Positions 12,901 to 25,895 of a DNA stretch of 64,000 nucleotides are shown here, piece after piece. The stretch is from Hepsetus odoe (Eukaryota > Chordata > Actinopteri > Characiformes > Hepsetidae): positions 21,858,558 through 21,922,557 of the forward strand of contig CM029376.1 in the NCBI GenBank assembly GCA_017165825.1, in the 5' to 3' direction. Within the stretch, counting starts at the first letter, position 1, and the number at the start of each line of letters is the position of its first letter. Both the position numbers and the translations under genes were made by a program. The notes below the pieces were generated by a model. The model was not told the DNA's origin, did no database searches, and saw nothing but the letters and a program-made list of their open reading frames with translations.

Positions 12901-15900
12901 ACAAAAAACAAGACGACAGCTGTATCCCACTCTTAGCAAAAAAAGAAATGCAAAAGAATGCCCAAGTGCACCCAGTGTTACATGCATGAACAAGTTAAAG
13001 ATTCATCCAAATTTTTTATTTATTAGGAAAGTGTTTGTAGTATTTATTAACAACTGTACAGCTGCCAGGATAATTTCACTTAATTATTAATTTAAAAAAT
13101 TAAGCATTACACAAATGAAGATGCGTCCCCAATCTCATTTCACAATCTTCATAATGTTTATAATGAATCATTAGGGAAATCTTCAAAACAATCTTTATAA
13201 TCAGGACTGCACAACAACAAAGTCATAAAAAAATAAGCCAATATTGTTTATCGCTCACAAGCATGCCACTACTGCTGTGCTTGTCCTCTTATTAAAAAAA
13301 CTCAGCAATGAGTTAATTCGCAATATTAATTCTTTAAATGCTCATGATTTAGAGGCTGTTCAGATTTTGGAAAACATTGATTTACCAGCAAGTGGGAAAG
13401 CTAACATTAGTTGATAAATACACAATATGATCATACTCGACCACTCCCTCCCACCATCAAAAAAAAAAAAAAAGCTAGATGTCCAGTTCCTTTCTATATT
13501 TGTGACCGCATTTTACAAAGGAGACAGCTGATCTATCGTTTCCTCATACACCCATACTTAACACAAACTCATACTTTGACAGAGTAGGCCAAAGAGATTG
13601 TGACAGCGAGGGGAAGTCCCTCAGGCACAGCAACGACCAGCACAGTGACTCCTATAATGAAGAACTTGACAAAGAATTGGATGTAGACAGGGGTGCAGTC
13701 TTTGATCCATGGAAGGCCTTGGATCCAGAAGGTGTCCAGCAAAAAGAGCACCACCAAGATGAGAACTGTAAGGGCTGACATGAACAGACCTGGAAAGTAA
13801 AACAAATAAAATGTTTGTAATAAAAACAGCGCTTAAGACATCACAAGGCCATTGCATGCAAACAAACAGTCAGAACATATTCAGTGAAACAGCAATAATG
13901 AATAATTAACATGCTCCATAATACTCCATAATCAATCCAGTCAGTCTTATTCTTACCTGCTTTGCCGATTTGTACTGCTAGTTTGGTGAGTTTCCCTTGA
14001 AGAACTGATTTCTCTTTCTTTGGTAGACTGTTCTTTTTCTTCAGCTCACCATCAATCCCATCCTCCGTGCTGAGTGGCTCAGAATCCACTCCAGTTCCAT
14101 CTTTACCTGGAAAAAGAACACCAGCATCCGGGCTGAAATCAGCTGTTTTTACAGCCTGTAAAGCAACTACATTATTTAATACAGTGGCCAGTAATGGCTG
14201 GGCAAAAAAAGTCCAGGATAGAAGCTACACAAATAAAATGAAAAGCATAAACATTACATTGTTTATTTACACAGCAAAAAACAGAAGCCTCTGGAACTAG
14301 AGGTGGTACTGTAGGTGATACTGTAATTGCATGCTGAAATAATATATTATATATGTGTTTGTGTGTATATATATATATATAAAAAAATGATAGTTCCTTA
14401 ATCAGTTTCCAGTTAACATGCAAAAAAATAAAAATGCACTTTTAATAGGTTATTAAAAACATGATTTATTAACATACATGCTCAATAAATATCTAAAGCT
14501 AGCCTGCACAATTTGTATACGTTGCACTAATACCTTCTATCAAAAATCTCTCAAGCACCACTGCTTTTGAGATATGAGGAGATATGAGTAACTCAGTGGA
14601 GCAAGTGGCTTAGAGATGATATTAGGAGGTGGCTTTCTGTTGTGTGGTGTGCTCACACTCCTTAATCCCAGGCAAGGGATTACTCTAGCCTGGCTGAGGT
14701 TTACCCTAAGCCAATTCATACACTACCATTTTAAACTTAACATCCTGTCACATCAAGCAAACACACCCCACAGTCAGTTACTGCAAATGGAAGAGGTGCA
14801 CTTGTCAATATGTAGGTTAGTGTGTGCACAGATACAGAAAAAACAGCTTCAGTGGGCCTTATAATCACACTATCTAATTGCTGTAGAAGAGTTGAGAGCA
14901 CCTGGCCTTTAGGCCACTGCAGCACACCATATGGACCTGGGCCACTTTAAACCATAGGACCTTCTAGACCCCATATGGTATCCTATGTATCATATATATG
15001 CACAGCACATTAAGTCAAGTGGCCTAGGAATGAACAGTAGCTTGTAGCTGGCAGGGAGATGAAGGATAATGTACAGCTAGACAGAACATGAATTAAGAAA
15101 AATCAGAGGCACTATTAAGCACTTACCCTCCTTTTTTTCTGACCCATCTTGCTTTTTGTCTGTTGAGGAACAAGATGGTACACATTCACAAACGAGACCA
15201 AAGCAGGAGATTGCCTTATTCCCGTTAGTCTATATGTGTGTATATATGGTTTCAACTGTCCTGATCATCAAGGATGAGAACTGCTCTCTTTTTTTTTTTT
15301 AGTCATTTCATTTTACGCAATTAAAAAAAAAAAAAATTTTTAGGCAATGAATAAAATTCACATTTTACACTCAGATATAGCTATATGGGGCAGCAGTGGC
15401 CTAGTGGGTAGGGTGTTGGCCACTTGATCGGTGGATCGGGGGTTCGAACCCCTTCCCAGTGGGTTGCCCTGAGGTACCCTTGAGCAAGGTGCGTCCCCCG
15501 TCCTCGCCCTGTGTGCGCTGGGTTGGACACCAGCACTCCCCCGCGACCCCGTTTGGGACAAGCGGCAGATAATGGATGGATATATGTTATGGTGTCCAAA
15601 ATGTGTATATTGACTTTGAACAGCATGTTGAGGTTATTGTGTGAAATGAGTGTCTTCACACATCCCCAAGTACTACTTTAGATTACTTAAGGTGGATTGA
15701 GAAGTTCTGTTAATGTATTTACTTAGCTCTAATTATTATTGCTAACAAACACCTATGAGGATTTTAATTAATTAATTAATTAAGACACCAAAACATGCTC
15801 TTGACAGATGGACTACATTTGGGCTAAGTAATAAAAAGTGTAAATATGATGGGTTTTTTGTTTGATCTGTTTCATATATTTTTTTGTGTGTGTGTTCACA

Positions 15901-18900
15901 GTTGACAGTTTCCTATGTTGAAATAAAGTTGACACTCAGTGATGCACTATATCAACAAAACTAAAGGGATCAGTTTAAATTTTGACCATATAAAACTATA
16001 ATGACAGAGAGTCACTAAATATTTGTTAATTGTTGTTTTTGTTAATAATAAATTGTTTTCAGTTTAGATAGAATCAATTCGGTCATCCAAATGAAAAGGC
16101 ACTTGCGCAAAAGATTTGTATAAACTGTAATATACCACACTGCTTGCCTGAAAAGAGTAACTATGTGTCGGTGTTTATTAAGAGAGAATGGTGTTAGCTT
16201 TCACAAGCAGTCTTACATTTTTTGCTCTTCATTTCTTTTTTCTCCTTCTTTTTCCTTTCTTTTTCTCTCTTCTTCTCTTCCTTCTCCTTCTTTTTCCGCT
16301 CCCTTTCTTCTTTTTCTTCTTCACCGTTTCCTTCATCGTCTCCTGCTCCGAGGAGGGTGAAGATGATTCCAGTCTGGGAGTTTACACCCACGGCAGTGAC
16401 CAGCATCCTACCTGAACCCTCCATCACATGGGTGCCTGAGCCAAGAGGATTACAGTTACAGTACAGAAGATGGTAGATTTTGTCCATGTAGGAGTAAACA
16501 GCTGATTGTTTCTGGGGATTTATTTGTAGTTTTCAGATAAAATGCCAGACACCCAACATCAACTCTATTAGCTTTGCTTCTGCTATTCATGACCAGACAT
16601 TTAAGGAATCATTGAGAAGTATTGTGCTAATAATAATGCCAAAGTTAAAGGTGTGTGGCCAGCACATTTATTTTTGTGCTGCCTGAACTTGCAGTAAAAC
16701 TATGCACAAGAATAAGAAGTTATATAAAGTTTTTTCATGTGGTTTCAAGGACTTCTATCCATTCCTTTTGATGCTTTCTGTTAAACAGTATAGTTTAAGA
16801 GCCTATATTCTACATTTTCATTGTCATTTTTCTTTTCCCTGATGCCCACTTATGTGCACCTTTAAGACGGATATACAGATGATCTCTGTAGCTTCCCCAA
16901 ATCGTGTATCATTCAAAAATCAGTTCATGTAAATATAAAACAATGAATTCCAAAAGGGTAGTTTCTGAAAACTTAATTTCAATATAGGAATATATACAAT
17001 ATATCTGTTGTCTCAGATGTAGTGCTTGTTCATTTTATAATATCATCTATTAAATGGATTATTGTCTTTATTCGTGGGTTTTTCCATCATCACCCATTTA
17101 TCTCTGTGCTGTTAAATGAGGCAATATATCAGATTCAATACACGTGTGTCTGTGGTTCCAAGGAATGAGAAAAACTGACTTTTCCATGGAACAGTGACAA
17201 CATGAAAATGAACTGAAACCTGAAAGTAGCATAGGGTCTTTGTCCAGCGTCTTTTTGACGTGGTCTGACTCTCCTGTGAGGGAGCTCTCATCAATTTTCA
17301 GATCGTTGCCTTGGATTAGCACCCCGTCAGCTGGAAGGAGGTCACCTGGATGTACAAGCCAGATGGTTAGCCTCAGACACAACACACAAGCGTTGCTTCA
17401 CAAGCCAAAATAAGGGCTTTCAATCAGCCACAACAAGAGGCAGTGACACAAAGGCAAGTCGGTCATGGACAGACAAACGAACATAAACAAGGTCATAGTG
17501 TGGTATATAGGCACAGTTGCTATTTTATTAGTTTCAGGTAAATTGGATCAATATACATTGACTTTAATCATATACACTTTTTAGTGATGAAACTATTGAA
17601 TGTAATCTGCTGCTGCACAATTTATCAACCTTCATACCTAACCCCTTTATCTGATACACTCATATCAATGCCACATGTTGATGTAGCTTTGGTGAGAATG
17701 GTCCACTAACCAATTGTAGGAACAAAACTGGTGTAGCTAATTAATAAGCTATATCAGTGAATGTCAGTAAGCCGTCACATCGGTTACTGTTGAACAAAAC
17801 AGTGCAGATGCAATGTTAATGGAAAAAGCTGTATTTACCATATTTTACTTGTGCAATGTCTCCAACCACCATCTCAGCCACAGGAATCTGAATGATCTGG
17901 CCTCCACGAATGACTGTGAACCTTTGTTCGTGTTCGATGCGGCTCTGCAAGCCACGAAACTGCTTTTCTTTGCTCCAGTCATTAAAGGCAGTGACAAGCA
18001 CCACACAAATGACTGATAAAAGGATGGCAGCACCTTCAATCCAGCCAGCCTCTGCTTCACCCTCATCCTCCACTCCTCCAGCAGCTCGTCCGCAGTCTGC
18101 AGAAGAATCAGTCCAGAGCAGGTCAGCAGAGCGGGTACATTGCTGTTGTTATCTTACCACTCAATATACAATCATTTTAAACACCAGTAAGTTAATAAAG
18201 GTATTAGACCAGTAGGCCTCTTTAAACCTCTAAGAACTCTAACAAACTTAAAAAAAATAAATAAATAAAAAAAATTACTAATTGCTATACTAACCACAGA
18301 ATTAATACATTGCAATACATTATGACATTTTAAAAACGACTGCTGCACTCACTTTCTCTTTCTGCATCAGGAGGTTTATAGAAGGAAAGGCCTAGGGATA
18401 TTATGGCTGCAACTTCCAAAATAATCAGAGTCACATCTTGCAAAGCTTCCCAAACTAACTGAAGGAATGTTTTTGGCTTTTTTGGAGGTATGACATTTTT
18501 TCCAAATTCTTCTTTCCTTCTTGCAATGTCATCAGCATTACCACTTAGTCCTGGAAGGAAGCAAAAAAAATAAATAAATAAAAGGCATATAAATAAATAA
18601 AACAATGCAAATAAGAAGAGCATTTTTTGCTAATAGTCAACTCAAATATAATTTCTGCTACAATAATCCTACTCAAATAACTTGCAAGATAGACTAATTT
18701 CCACCCGTATTTCACCATAAGCTAAGTGCAATGTGAATGGTCAAGAATGGGAGTTTTGGAATGGAAATTATTCTTTTTTTTTTTTTTAAACCCAATACAA
18801 CTTCCTATTTACCAATTTTGCCTCCTACGAGGCAACGGAAACTAGACTTATTCCAAAAAAGTTCTAGTTCTTGAGAATAACATGTGACATCTTCCCAACA

Positions 18901-21293
18901 CTCCACCAAGAGAGCATTTAAGTCACAGTCTATAAAGTAAAACAGGTTAAATGCTTTTCTGTAGGTCCTCAAGGACTAGATTAGGAAACAATTTATTTGC
19001 CAGTCAGACAACTAGACAGTTGGACCAGAGCATCCCACTTCCAGCACTGCAGAACATCTGCTCTACTACACCCAAGTCAGCCCTTGAAGAGCTTAGTCCT
19101 TAACTAGCCATGTGATGCAGGAATAGTACAGAACTTTACAGAGAAGAATTTTTTCAAACCTTTCGGGAATATCAAATGTCCCTATCTATTCTTTTGTCTT
19201 GGAAGTTTAGATTGAGCATTAATGAAAATCACCCAGGGGACCTAAAGGCTGGTTTAAGAATGATAAGTAAATAAATCTTGGTGTTACTACTACCACCAAT
19301 AGCACCCATACTACTACTTGCCATCTTTCACTGATAAAACAACAGGATTGAAATCTGATTAAAAATGTAATCATCAAAACAAGACACAGTCTGGCCCTCA
19401 CACACCTTTAATTATTATATTCTAATTCTAAAAAACGTCAGCCAGGTATTTAGAATCCCTGATAACCTGCTTTAGTTGGGTGTCCCAAATAACTGGAATT
19501 CACTTTACAGTCTTGGTAATTTTATTTGGAAAACAATTATTGTATCCTTTATTAAAATTTGAAACCTGAGGCAATTAAGATTTCAATTTTGCTTTAGTTT
19601 ACATGATCATTGCAATTAGCAAAAAAAAAAAAAAAAAAAGAAAAAAAAAACTAATTTTCATTCAGCTAAAACTAATGATGCTGTTGTAGAACCATTAATC
19701 AAACTGAAAATGATTCCATATTGTGTTCTACAGTGGTGAAACATCTAGCACCTTCACTCCCATTATTCAGGCAATCAAAAACAAGATTATATCTTCAGGA
19801 AATTACCACATTTACTCACCATAATCATCACTGCTTTTACATTTATGGCATTTAGCAGACGCTCTTATCCAGAGCGACTTACAGGTCCTAATTACAGGGA
19901 CAGTCCCTCCTGGAGACAATCAGGGTTAAGGGTCTTGCTCAAGGACCCAATGGTGGTAGTGCCATAGGTGGGATTCGAACCAGGGACCTCTTGATCCATA
20001 GGTCCGTAGGCAAGTACCCTACCACTAGACCACCACCACCCTTTTAACATCGAGTCATATGTTTCACAGCATAAAATATTTGTACATGTGGTTGAAACAC
20101 AGAGAAAGCCACCAAACTGTGCAACACTAGTGAAGTCAAGAGAAAAAAATAATCAAGTTACAGTTACAGTGTTGGACAAAGGTTTATGGTGTCACTGCAC
20201 TGTTTTCATACCGAGCACAAGCAAAGACAAAAGCAGAACAGGAAAGGAGCTCTGGCCGAATGTAGCATCCCGAGAGATTAGTGGGAAACGAAGCAATGAG
20301 AAGGCTGTTCTGTGGTTTAAGGTGTGTGGGATTACATGCAGTAAATCGACCTGCTCCCACCTGTCACTAGTATGCTAAGGCAAACAGCAGGGCAAAATGT
20401 AGCAGTGACAGTCTAAAGCCACTGAAAGTCAAGTTTGCTGGCATACGCTGCTCACTCTGGCTAAAGAGTCCACTGGCTTGTGTAAAGCTAGTAAAAAAAT
20501 TTAACAAAATCAAAAACCACAAGGGAAAACAAACATCCAATGAATTTCCAAGAGCCCTAAAATAAAGCAAATACCGGATGGAGTGACACGCAAAAGGTTT
20601 GGCGGGAGTTATCTGGGGAAACATAAGCTGATCAAGGGGTTAGAAGAATGATTTGAGAGGAGAATGCCAAAATCATATGCAGATCCATTGGTTGCATCAA
20701 ACCATGCTGTGCAAACAATAAAGATGTAGTACACCATGCAGTGCCTATATATCCTGGTTTTACAAAGGAATGAAGGATAATCAGAATCAGCATCTTACGA
20801 AAAATATTTGTATTAGTCCATATTGACCAAAATTTCAAATCAATTAGAATTTTATTTGAATAATGCCTTATAAATAATAATATTTCCATGTAATTTTGAT
20901 TCAGACAGAGAATCCCAGTTCTATAAATAAATATTTACTCTTTGGGCATCAGCATCAGCATCACCACTCAAAATACGGGTCAATAGCATCAGTCTACAAT
21001 TCCCAAATCAATTTAGAGAGAGGACCACATGCTTAGATCAGAGAAAGAAAGAAAGGACATTTTTCTATTTTACTTTCTTTAACATATTAACATATTTCAG
21101 CATTTAAAATAAATTACTTATAATAGAAAAATGCAGTTTTTGGATACAGAAAAATAACATAAGAGGCTAGAAGAAAGTGCCCTGGACTAAATTATTATAA
21201 CTTCCTGTAAAAAGTATCCGATGCTCCAGACAAGAGTGTAAAGAGTGGTAACAATCATTACAGTGGTAACAATCTTGCCCAGGGGGAAGAAAA

Positions 21294-21336
<43 letters not shown>

Positions 21337-21628
21337 ACCAAAAAAAATAAAAAAAACAAAAGCAAAAGGGAAACACCAGCAGACATCACCATTTTCATGC
21401 TCCTGATTCTACAGAGATTGGAAATGGTATATATTTACCTTCTATGTGAGATGATTTTAACCTGGAGCAGAGTCCCTGAACATCTCCATAATACTCCTGG
21501 ATTCTCTGTAATCCTTCTGGCCCTCTAAGTTCCATGAGCGATCGGAGCTCTTTGACTGTGCAGCCGAAATCGGCATCATGGTTGGCATCTGCCTTGTATT
21601 TGGATCCACGGAAAGAGTTTCGGGCCAT
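6943..21628 (-). CDS. atp2b1: Plasma membrane calcium-transporting ATPase, PMCA1 type
   Basis: Coding exons on the minus strand: 21628-21439, 18550-18353, 18096-17839, 17345-17220, 16435-16217, 15159-15127, 14106-13957, 13789-13575, 12893-12651, 12375-12134, 11905-11668, 11359-11180, 10466-10379, 10292-10186, 10045-9854, 9327-9114, 8319-8108, 7969-7862, 7769-7581, 7281-6943. They total 1247 codons with all phases matching. The product is a P2B ATPase that exports cytosolic Ca2+. Visible motifs are TGES in the actuator domain, PEGLP in M4, the phosphorylation loop CSDKTGT (Asp about 490), TGDGTNDGP in the hinge, the calmodulin-binding helix LRRGQVLW...RIQTQIRVVNAF, and a C-terminal PDZ ligand ETSL. 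The C-terminus is the b-splice form. Length is close to human PMCA1b (1220 aa); the extra residues are mostly in the Lys/Glu-rich loop of exon 5. Best match is ATP2B1; in teleosts this may be the a or b duplicate. Confidence 0.93.
8390..8934. mobile_element. Non-autonomous mariner/Tc1-like foldback element
   Basis: Flanked by TA on both sides (8388-8389 and 8935-8936). The left end begins CAGTACTGTGCA and the right end, reversed, CGGTACTGTGCA. Similarity between inverted ends continues inward through gttttaggNaggtgtgaaaaaatgc, tttgccttcaaa and taggtacacttgcac, giving long imperfect terminal inverted repeats of about 200 bp around a short core. It carries no transposase and sits in the atp2b1 intron between the exons at 9114 and 8319. 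Confidence 0.8.
11170..11182 (-). other. atp2b1: GC-AG splice donor in atp2b1
   Basis: The exon 11359-11180 ends GGAGAG and is followed on the minus strand by GCAAGT, not GT. The partner acceptor TTTCAG precedes the exon starting at 10466. Joining there keeps frame and gives NELGE-IEQER, matching the family. GAG followed by GCAAGT is the classical GC-AG donor context. Confidence 0.8.
12894..18352 (-). other. atp2b1: Internal introns of atp2b1
   Basis: The larger introns here (12894-13574, 14107-15126, 15160-16216, 16436-17219, 17346-17838, 18097-18352) are AT-rich, with poly(A/T) runs, a short (TA)n near 14368 and a TTAA tract near 15770. Apart from the SINE at 15387 I see no gene, RNA or structured element in them. 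Confidence 0.6.
15387..15582 (+). mobile_element. tRNA-derived SINE (family B)
   Basis: A tRNA-like head (ggcctagtgg A-box region, gggggttcgaacccc B-box) runs into gttgccctgaggtacc as in family A. It then changes to a distinct body with ggttggacaccag and the end gtttgggacaagcggcag plus GGATGGAT. A longer copy is at 33725. It lies antisense inside an atp2b1 intron. Confidence 0.8.
19839..20042 (-). mobile_element. tRNA-derived SINE (family C, 'cagacgctcttatccagagcg' core)
   Basis: Minus-oriented copy. The tRNA-like head (tggtctagtggtaggg, with B-box ggttcgaatccc) is at the right end, and the well-conserved core agcagacgctcttatccaga is at the left. Other copies are at 23837, 54925 and 63832. 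Confidence 0.85.
21291..21338. repeat. (AAAT)n microsatellite
   Basis: About eleven consecutive AAAT units in the atp2b1 intron, close to the donor of the first coding exon. Confidence 0.95.
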
Positions 21629-21882
21629 GTCTCCTCTGCAGCACGCCACACAATGCTGGAGAACAGGCTCTCTCCGGGGAAAGCAAAATCTTCAGAGACA
21701 AAATCCAGAATTTCCCATAAAACTGCTAATTACTTAGCAGTGCAAGAAAACGGACTTCCAGAGGCAAAGGTAATGAATGTTAACATCTATGTCCATCCAT
21801 TGCACTTTTGTGTGGTTCTTCATCTTAGTTTGATCAGGGTCACTGAAGATGCAGGTTTTTTTTTATGCACTTTAAGCTACAT
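21629..21882 (-). other. atp2b1: 5'UTR part of the first coding exon of atp2b1
   Basis: Reading minus, a strong acceptor (long T-run, then TTTCTTTTCAG) at 21884/21883 defines the likely 5' border of this exon, leaving about 250 nt of 5'UTR before the ATG at 21628. The T-run is the complement of the A-tract at 21903-21937. The in-frame codons just before the ATG read R-G-D, where PMCA1 orthologues begin M-G-D-M, so the usual first Met is replaced by AGA and the second Met must start translation. Confidence 0.6.
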
Positions 21883-21902
21883 CTGAAAAGAAAGCAGACA
21901 GG

Positions 21903-21939
<37 letters not shown>

Positions 21940-22995
21940 TTTAATACAGATCTGCAACATCAACCAATCAAAAATGACCATATTTTTTATATATCTAAAA
22001 AACACTACTTAAGTATTTTTATGCTTGTACTTGTTTTAGTGTGGCACATAATGGCTAAAGAAATAGTACTCAGAGTAACAAAACAGTGTCCAGAGCCTTT
22101 AACAGTGAGTGAGTGAATAATAAGTAAGAGCACTTAAGGTTTTTTTGTTTCAAGCATTTGTACATTTTGACTTTCTCTTCACTACATTTTTCACACTAAA
22201 ATCCTTTGGAGACCAGTGCTTTCTGCAAGTGAAAAAAAAAAAAAATACTCCATAATATATGATGCAAATAAGTCCAAACAATCCTTTAACAAAATTCATC
22301 ACATCAACAAAATGCCTTATTGTAACTCAAGTGCAAGCAGGCCTGGTTACTTCTGACAAGATTTCAGAAAATAATTATTGAATTTTGCATTTTTAGAATA
22401 TCTTGCAAAATGTTTACTGACTCAAGAAAGTTTGATATGGAACAGTTAAACCTCTCTGCTTTCTTTAAAATCTCTACTTTCATTGCAATTTTTTAACCAC
22501 TGGTTTGTTCCAACTTTCCGAAGAAAATTTTAACATAGTGATACATGCTTTGCATTGTAAATATCTTCTAGTTCACTTATACTGGTCATATTTCTTTGGT
22601 CAGTTTGCATGTAGTTCTGTTTTAGGTCTGTCTCTTTGAAGAACATCTCTTGTAAAGGCCTTAGTTCACTTCAGATTCTAGTACACAGCCTCTAAACTGC
22701 ATGTAAACTTCTCTGCACCAAAACAAATGACACAACTAGACATGGCAATTATATTAACAATCTAATATACAGACACATGATACTGCACAAATTCTCAATG
22801 GCATGATATTTGTTACTTCTGATATCTAATCATTTGAAAGTGACTAAATGAACCAAAAGGTGTCACATTAAAAAAATAAAAATAAAAAATAAAAAACTAT
22901 GGGTACACTTGATTTTTTATAATTATTTTGAATCTCTTTTCATTTAGTTTCAGTGATGAAAAAATAAAGGGAAATTTCAGCTCAACATCTAGCAG

Positions 22996-23252
22996 TGAAA
23001 GTGAAAGTGACTATTCTTGTCATTGCAAGGTCACAGCACAGCACACAGTGAACCACAATGAAATTGGACCTCTGCATTTAACCCATGCAAACACCGTGCA
23101 GAAGGAGGCAGCTACGAAAGCGCCCGGGGAGCAATGATGGGGACGGTACCTTGCTCAAGGATACCTCAGCCTACTGGGTACTTCAGCCTATTACCTACTG
23201 GTAATAATAATCCTGTGGCCAACTCCCTAACCACTAGGCCACCGCTGCCCCC
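22996..23252 (-). mobile_element. tRNA-derived SINE (family A)
   Basis: Minus-oriented, near full length: the tail begins gactattcttgtcattg on the left and the tRNA-like head ends in aaccactaggccaccgctgc on the right. It lies in the long 5' intron of atp2b1. Confidence 0.8.
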
Positions 23253-23836
23253 ATAGTACATCATTATGGAGAGCTAAAAACATACATATTAACACTTAAG
23301 TGACATTGAAATACAAGTGACTATTTGTCACAGACTGAAAAACAAACAAAGGCATTTAACGCATATGCAGCAGGGGCAGCTATATCCAGCGTTCAAATAC
23401 TGACTTTACCCAAAATATGCTGAGAAAAGCATATTGTGACATATTGTGATGAAGATGATCATGGCAACAAAAAAATATTGTCATATTGCCCAGCTCTACA
23501 ACGGGGAACTCAGTCGAAAATGCCAAAAGCAAGTGACACCATGGTCAATCAATGTGCAAGTCATATCAAACACTATGTCACCTATCTTTAGGGGAGAAGC
23601 GAATGAGTATGCAAAGTGACAGTCGGCTTTTCCACCGGCCTTTCAGAGGCAAGATCTGCCAAGGCCATTTAAGACACGCAAGGCTAAAATTAGTTCCATT
23701 ACAAAGAACAGGCCTCCTCTCCTAGATGTGATCAGCTTGAAGCAGTGCATGCACTCTTGATTCACATTTGTTCCAAAAATATGCAAACAATTTTGAGATT
23801 AAATTTTAGGACATTTGCAGAATGTCTCTAAAATTT

Positions 23837-24028
23837 ACATTTGCAGCATTTAGCAGATGCTCTTATCTGATCTAAGAGTGTCTTCCATGTCCTAATTAGA
23901 GGGACAGTCCCCGCGGAGCAATTCAGGGTTAAGGGTCTTGTTCAGGGACCCAGTGGTGGGATTTGAACCTGGGACCTCTTGATCCATAGGTCCATAGGCA
24001 AGTACCCTACCACTAGACCACCGCCAAT
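23837..24028 (-). mobile_element. tRNA-derived SINE (family C)
   Basis: Same order and orientation as the copy at 19839, more decayed in the core (agcagatgctcttatctga) but with a clear head region (gatttgaacctgggacctc, complement of the B-box). Confidence 0.8.
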
Positions 24029-24442
24029 GGGCCTGGGCCTTTGCTGACAAACGTTTGGCTGTTATTTGTTGATGAAGACATGTGAAAACTAGGATAGCGG
24101 TCAAGTACACCTAAAGTCAAATCAACAATCATGGCCATCAAAGTAGCAACCAGTCAAGTGGAGCAAGTATGACTGAGAAGATTATTATAATACAAACAAA
24201 TGAGGCACGTCATAGAGCACTAATGAACAAACATCACTTCAGCACGGCTTACTTGTCTTTAGAGCATTCATACGCGTTTATTCTAAAGTCAATATCCACT
24301 TAAATTAACGAAATCTAAACATTGATTATCTGTGACAACTAAATAAAAGTTTGCTGTAAAACAAAGACCACTGCTGGTTAAGATTTAGAGCCTGAAGTTT
24401 TAGATCCAGTATGACTAAGATAATCACACAGTAGCAATATAC

Positions 24443-24510
24443 CTGTTCCTGCAGTGGGAGATGGGCAGGAAAGATGGCAGCTAAGCCAATCCAGTCAACG
24501 AAAGCAGCTT
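24443..24510 (-). other. atp2b1: Candidate untranslated exon of atp2b1
   Basis: Minus strand: the acceptor TTTCTTTTTAG precedes 68 nt that end GGAACAG before GTATAT. It contains no in-frame ATG leading into the coding exon. Placement between the presumed promoter near 29.5 kb and the 21.9 kb acceptor suggests a 5'UTR exon. This is a prediction from splice signals only. Confidence 0.4.
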
Positions 24511-24955
24511 CTAAAAAGAAAGACGAAAGAAAAGCCTTTTGCTCCAAAGACCCGTTGACAATACTTCCCATCACACTTTTGCGAAGTCTAGACTACTGCT
24601 TAGGGAATATTCCTTCACTTTGATGAAAGTAATTCGACCTTCAGCATGCAGTCTTGCAGCGTAGTGTTCATCAAGGGAAAAGACTCACTAAATGATTAGC
24701 GCAGGAAAGCCTATTGCTTAATCTAATTAGCCAACCTGTGGCTGCTTCTGCATCTCAGTGTACAGTCCACAAAGCCCAGTTTCAGTGTTGAGGCAGCATA
24801 CTGCATATATACACATACAAACTAAGACTGATCACTCTCTTTTGTAATAGCAAACATTTGCCAACAACACTTTTGAGGCCGCAATCTGTATATAAACCGT
24901 GTGTTTTAGCCACATAATGTATCCGGCGTGCCTTCATACAAGAGCACGCACGTGT

Positions 24956-24956
<1 letters not shown>

Positions 24957-24987
<31 letters not shown>
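24957..24987. repeat. (CA)n microsatellite
   Basis: About fifteen CA dinucleotides in a row, with a slightly impure left end. Confidence 0.95.
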
Positions 24988-24988
<1 letters not shown>

Positions 24989-25680
24989 CAACCAAAGTTC
25001 AACTGTAAATAACTGCATCCAGGCAACGGTTTTAGTCCGTATTTCAAGAAGGCAGAAACATTAAAAGATCATCAACTGGGTTGTCTGACAGCATAGAACA
25101 GAGAGGCATTTCAGGGCAAAACACAGGATGAGAGAAGATCTCTAAATGTTTCTAGCTAGTGTTTCTGCTTAAACATTTTCAAACACACTGGTGCACAGTG
25201 GGGAGGGGGGAATAAAAAAAAAAATTTTTTTTTAGTATAAGATGTTTTGGAGGCAATTAAAAGTCACCACACTGGAACTGGGTAGATGATACATATTCTG
25301 TCGGAAATTCTGATGAGGTTACCTTTGATCAGTATCCAACTACCCATGACATCCCAGATACGGGATTGAAAATCTTTTTGCACTCTGCTCCATTTCTTTA
25401 AAACACTAATTTACCTGATCTTTTGCATTCCATACATCCTAGATATTTTATTGAGATTCATTTTATTATTCATGTAGTTTGACTATGCATAATTTTAATT
25501 CTAATTTTCCAGCTTATAATCTATTTTTACAATACATGTGATTTTTTTAGTACCCAAGTACTACAGCAGCATCTCTTACCTTGTTACTTTATAATATATT
25601 GCTATTTGTGTACTTTCCCAGCATTTTTATTTATTGTCTTGATAGCATAGTGTACATTCATTTTGTACTTGACTATAAAC

Positions 25681-25895
25681 ATTCTTCTTTTGGCTGCTCC
25701 CATTTTAGGGTCGCCACAGCGGATCAACCGTCTCCATTTCTTATGGTCCTCTGCAACTTCCTCCTTCCTCCTTCAAACCAACCACCTGCATGTCCTCTCT
25801 CACCACATCCATAAATCTCCTCTTTATTCTTTCTCTTTTCCTCTTTCATGGCAGATCCATCTTCAACATCCTCCTCCCAATATAATCCTCATCTC
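25681..25895 (-). mobile_element. LINE 3'-end fragment
   Basis: The sequence ttcttttggctgctcccatt...gggtcgccacagcggatca, followed by a run of cctcctt/ccaaccacctgcatg, is closely similar to 58310-58680. There the minus strand still encodes part of a non-LTR retrotransposon C-terminus. It is a 5'-truncated copy in minus orientation. Confidence 0.7.

Larger units (their letters stand above)
18551..21438 (-). other. atp2b1: Second coding-region intron of atp2b1
   Basis: A 2.9 kb AT-rich intron between the first two coding exons. It holds a SINE at 19839, an A-rich run near 19620 and an (AAAT)n array at 21291. No other coding or RNA signal is visible. Confidence 0.7.

Noticed and set aside
16188..16476. 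Plus-strand open frames rich in Phe/Ser/Leu
   Set aside because: They are antisense shadows of the Lys/Glu-rich exon of atp2b1; their composition follows directly from the complementary AAG/GAA codons.
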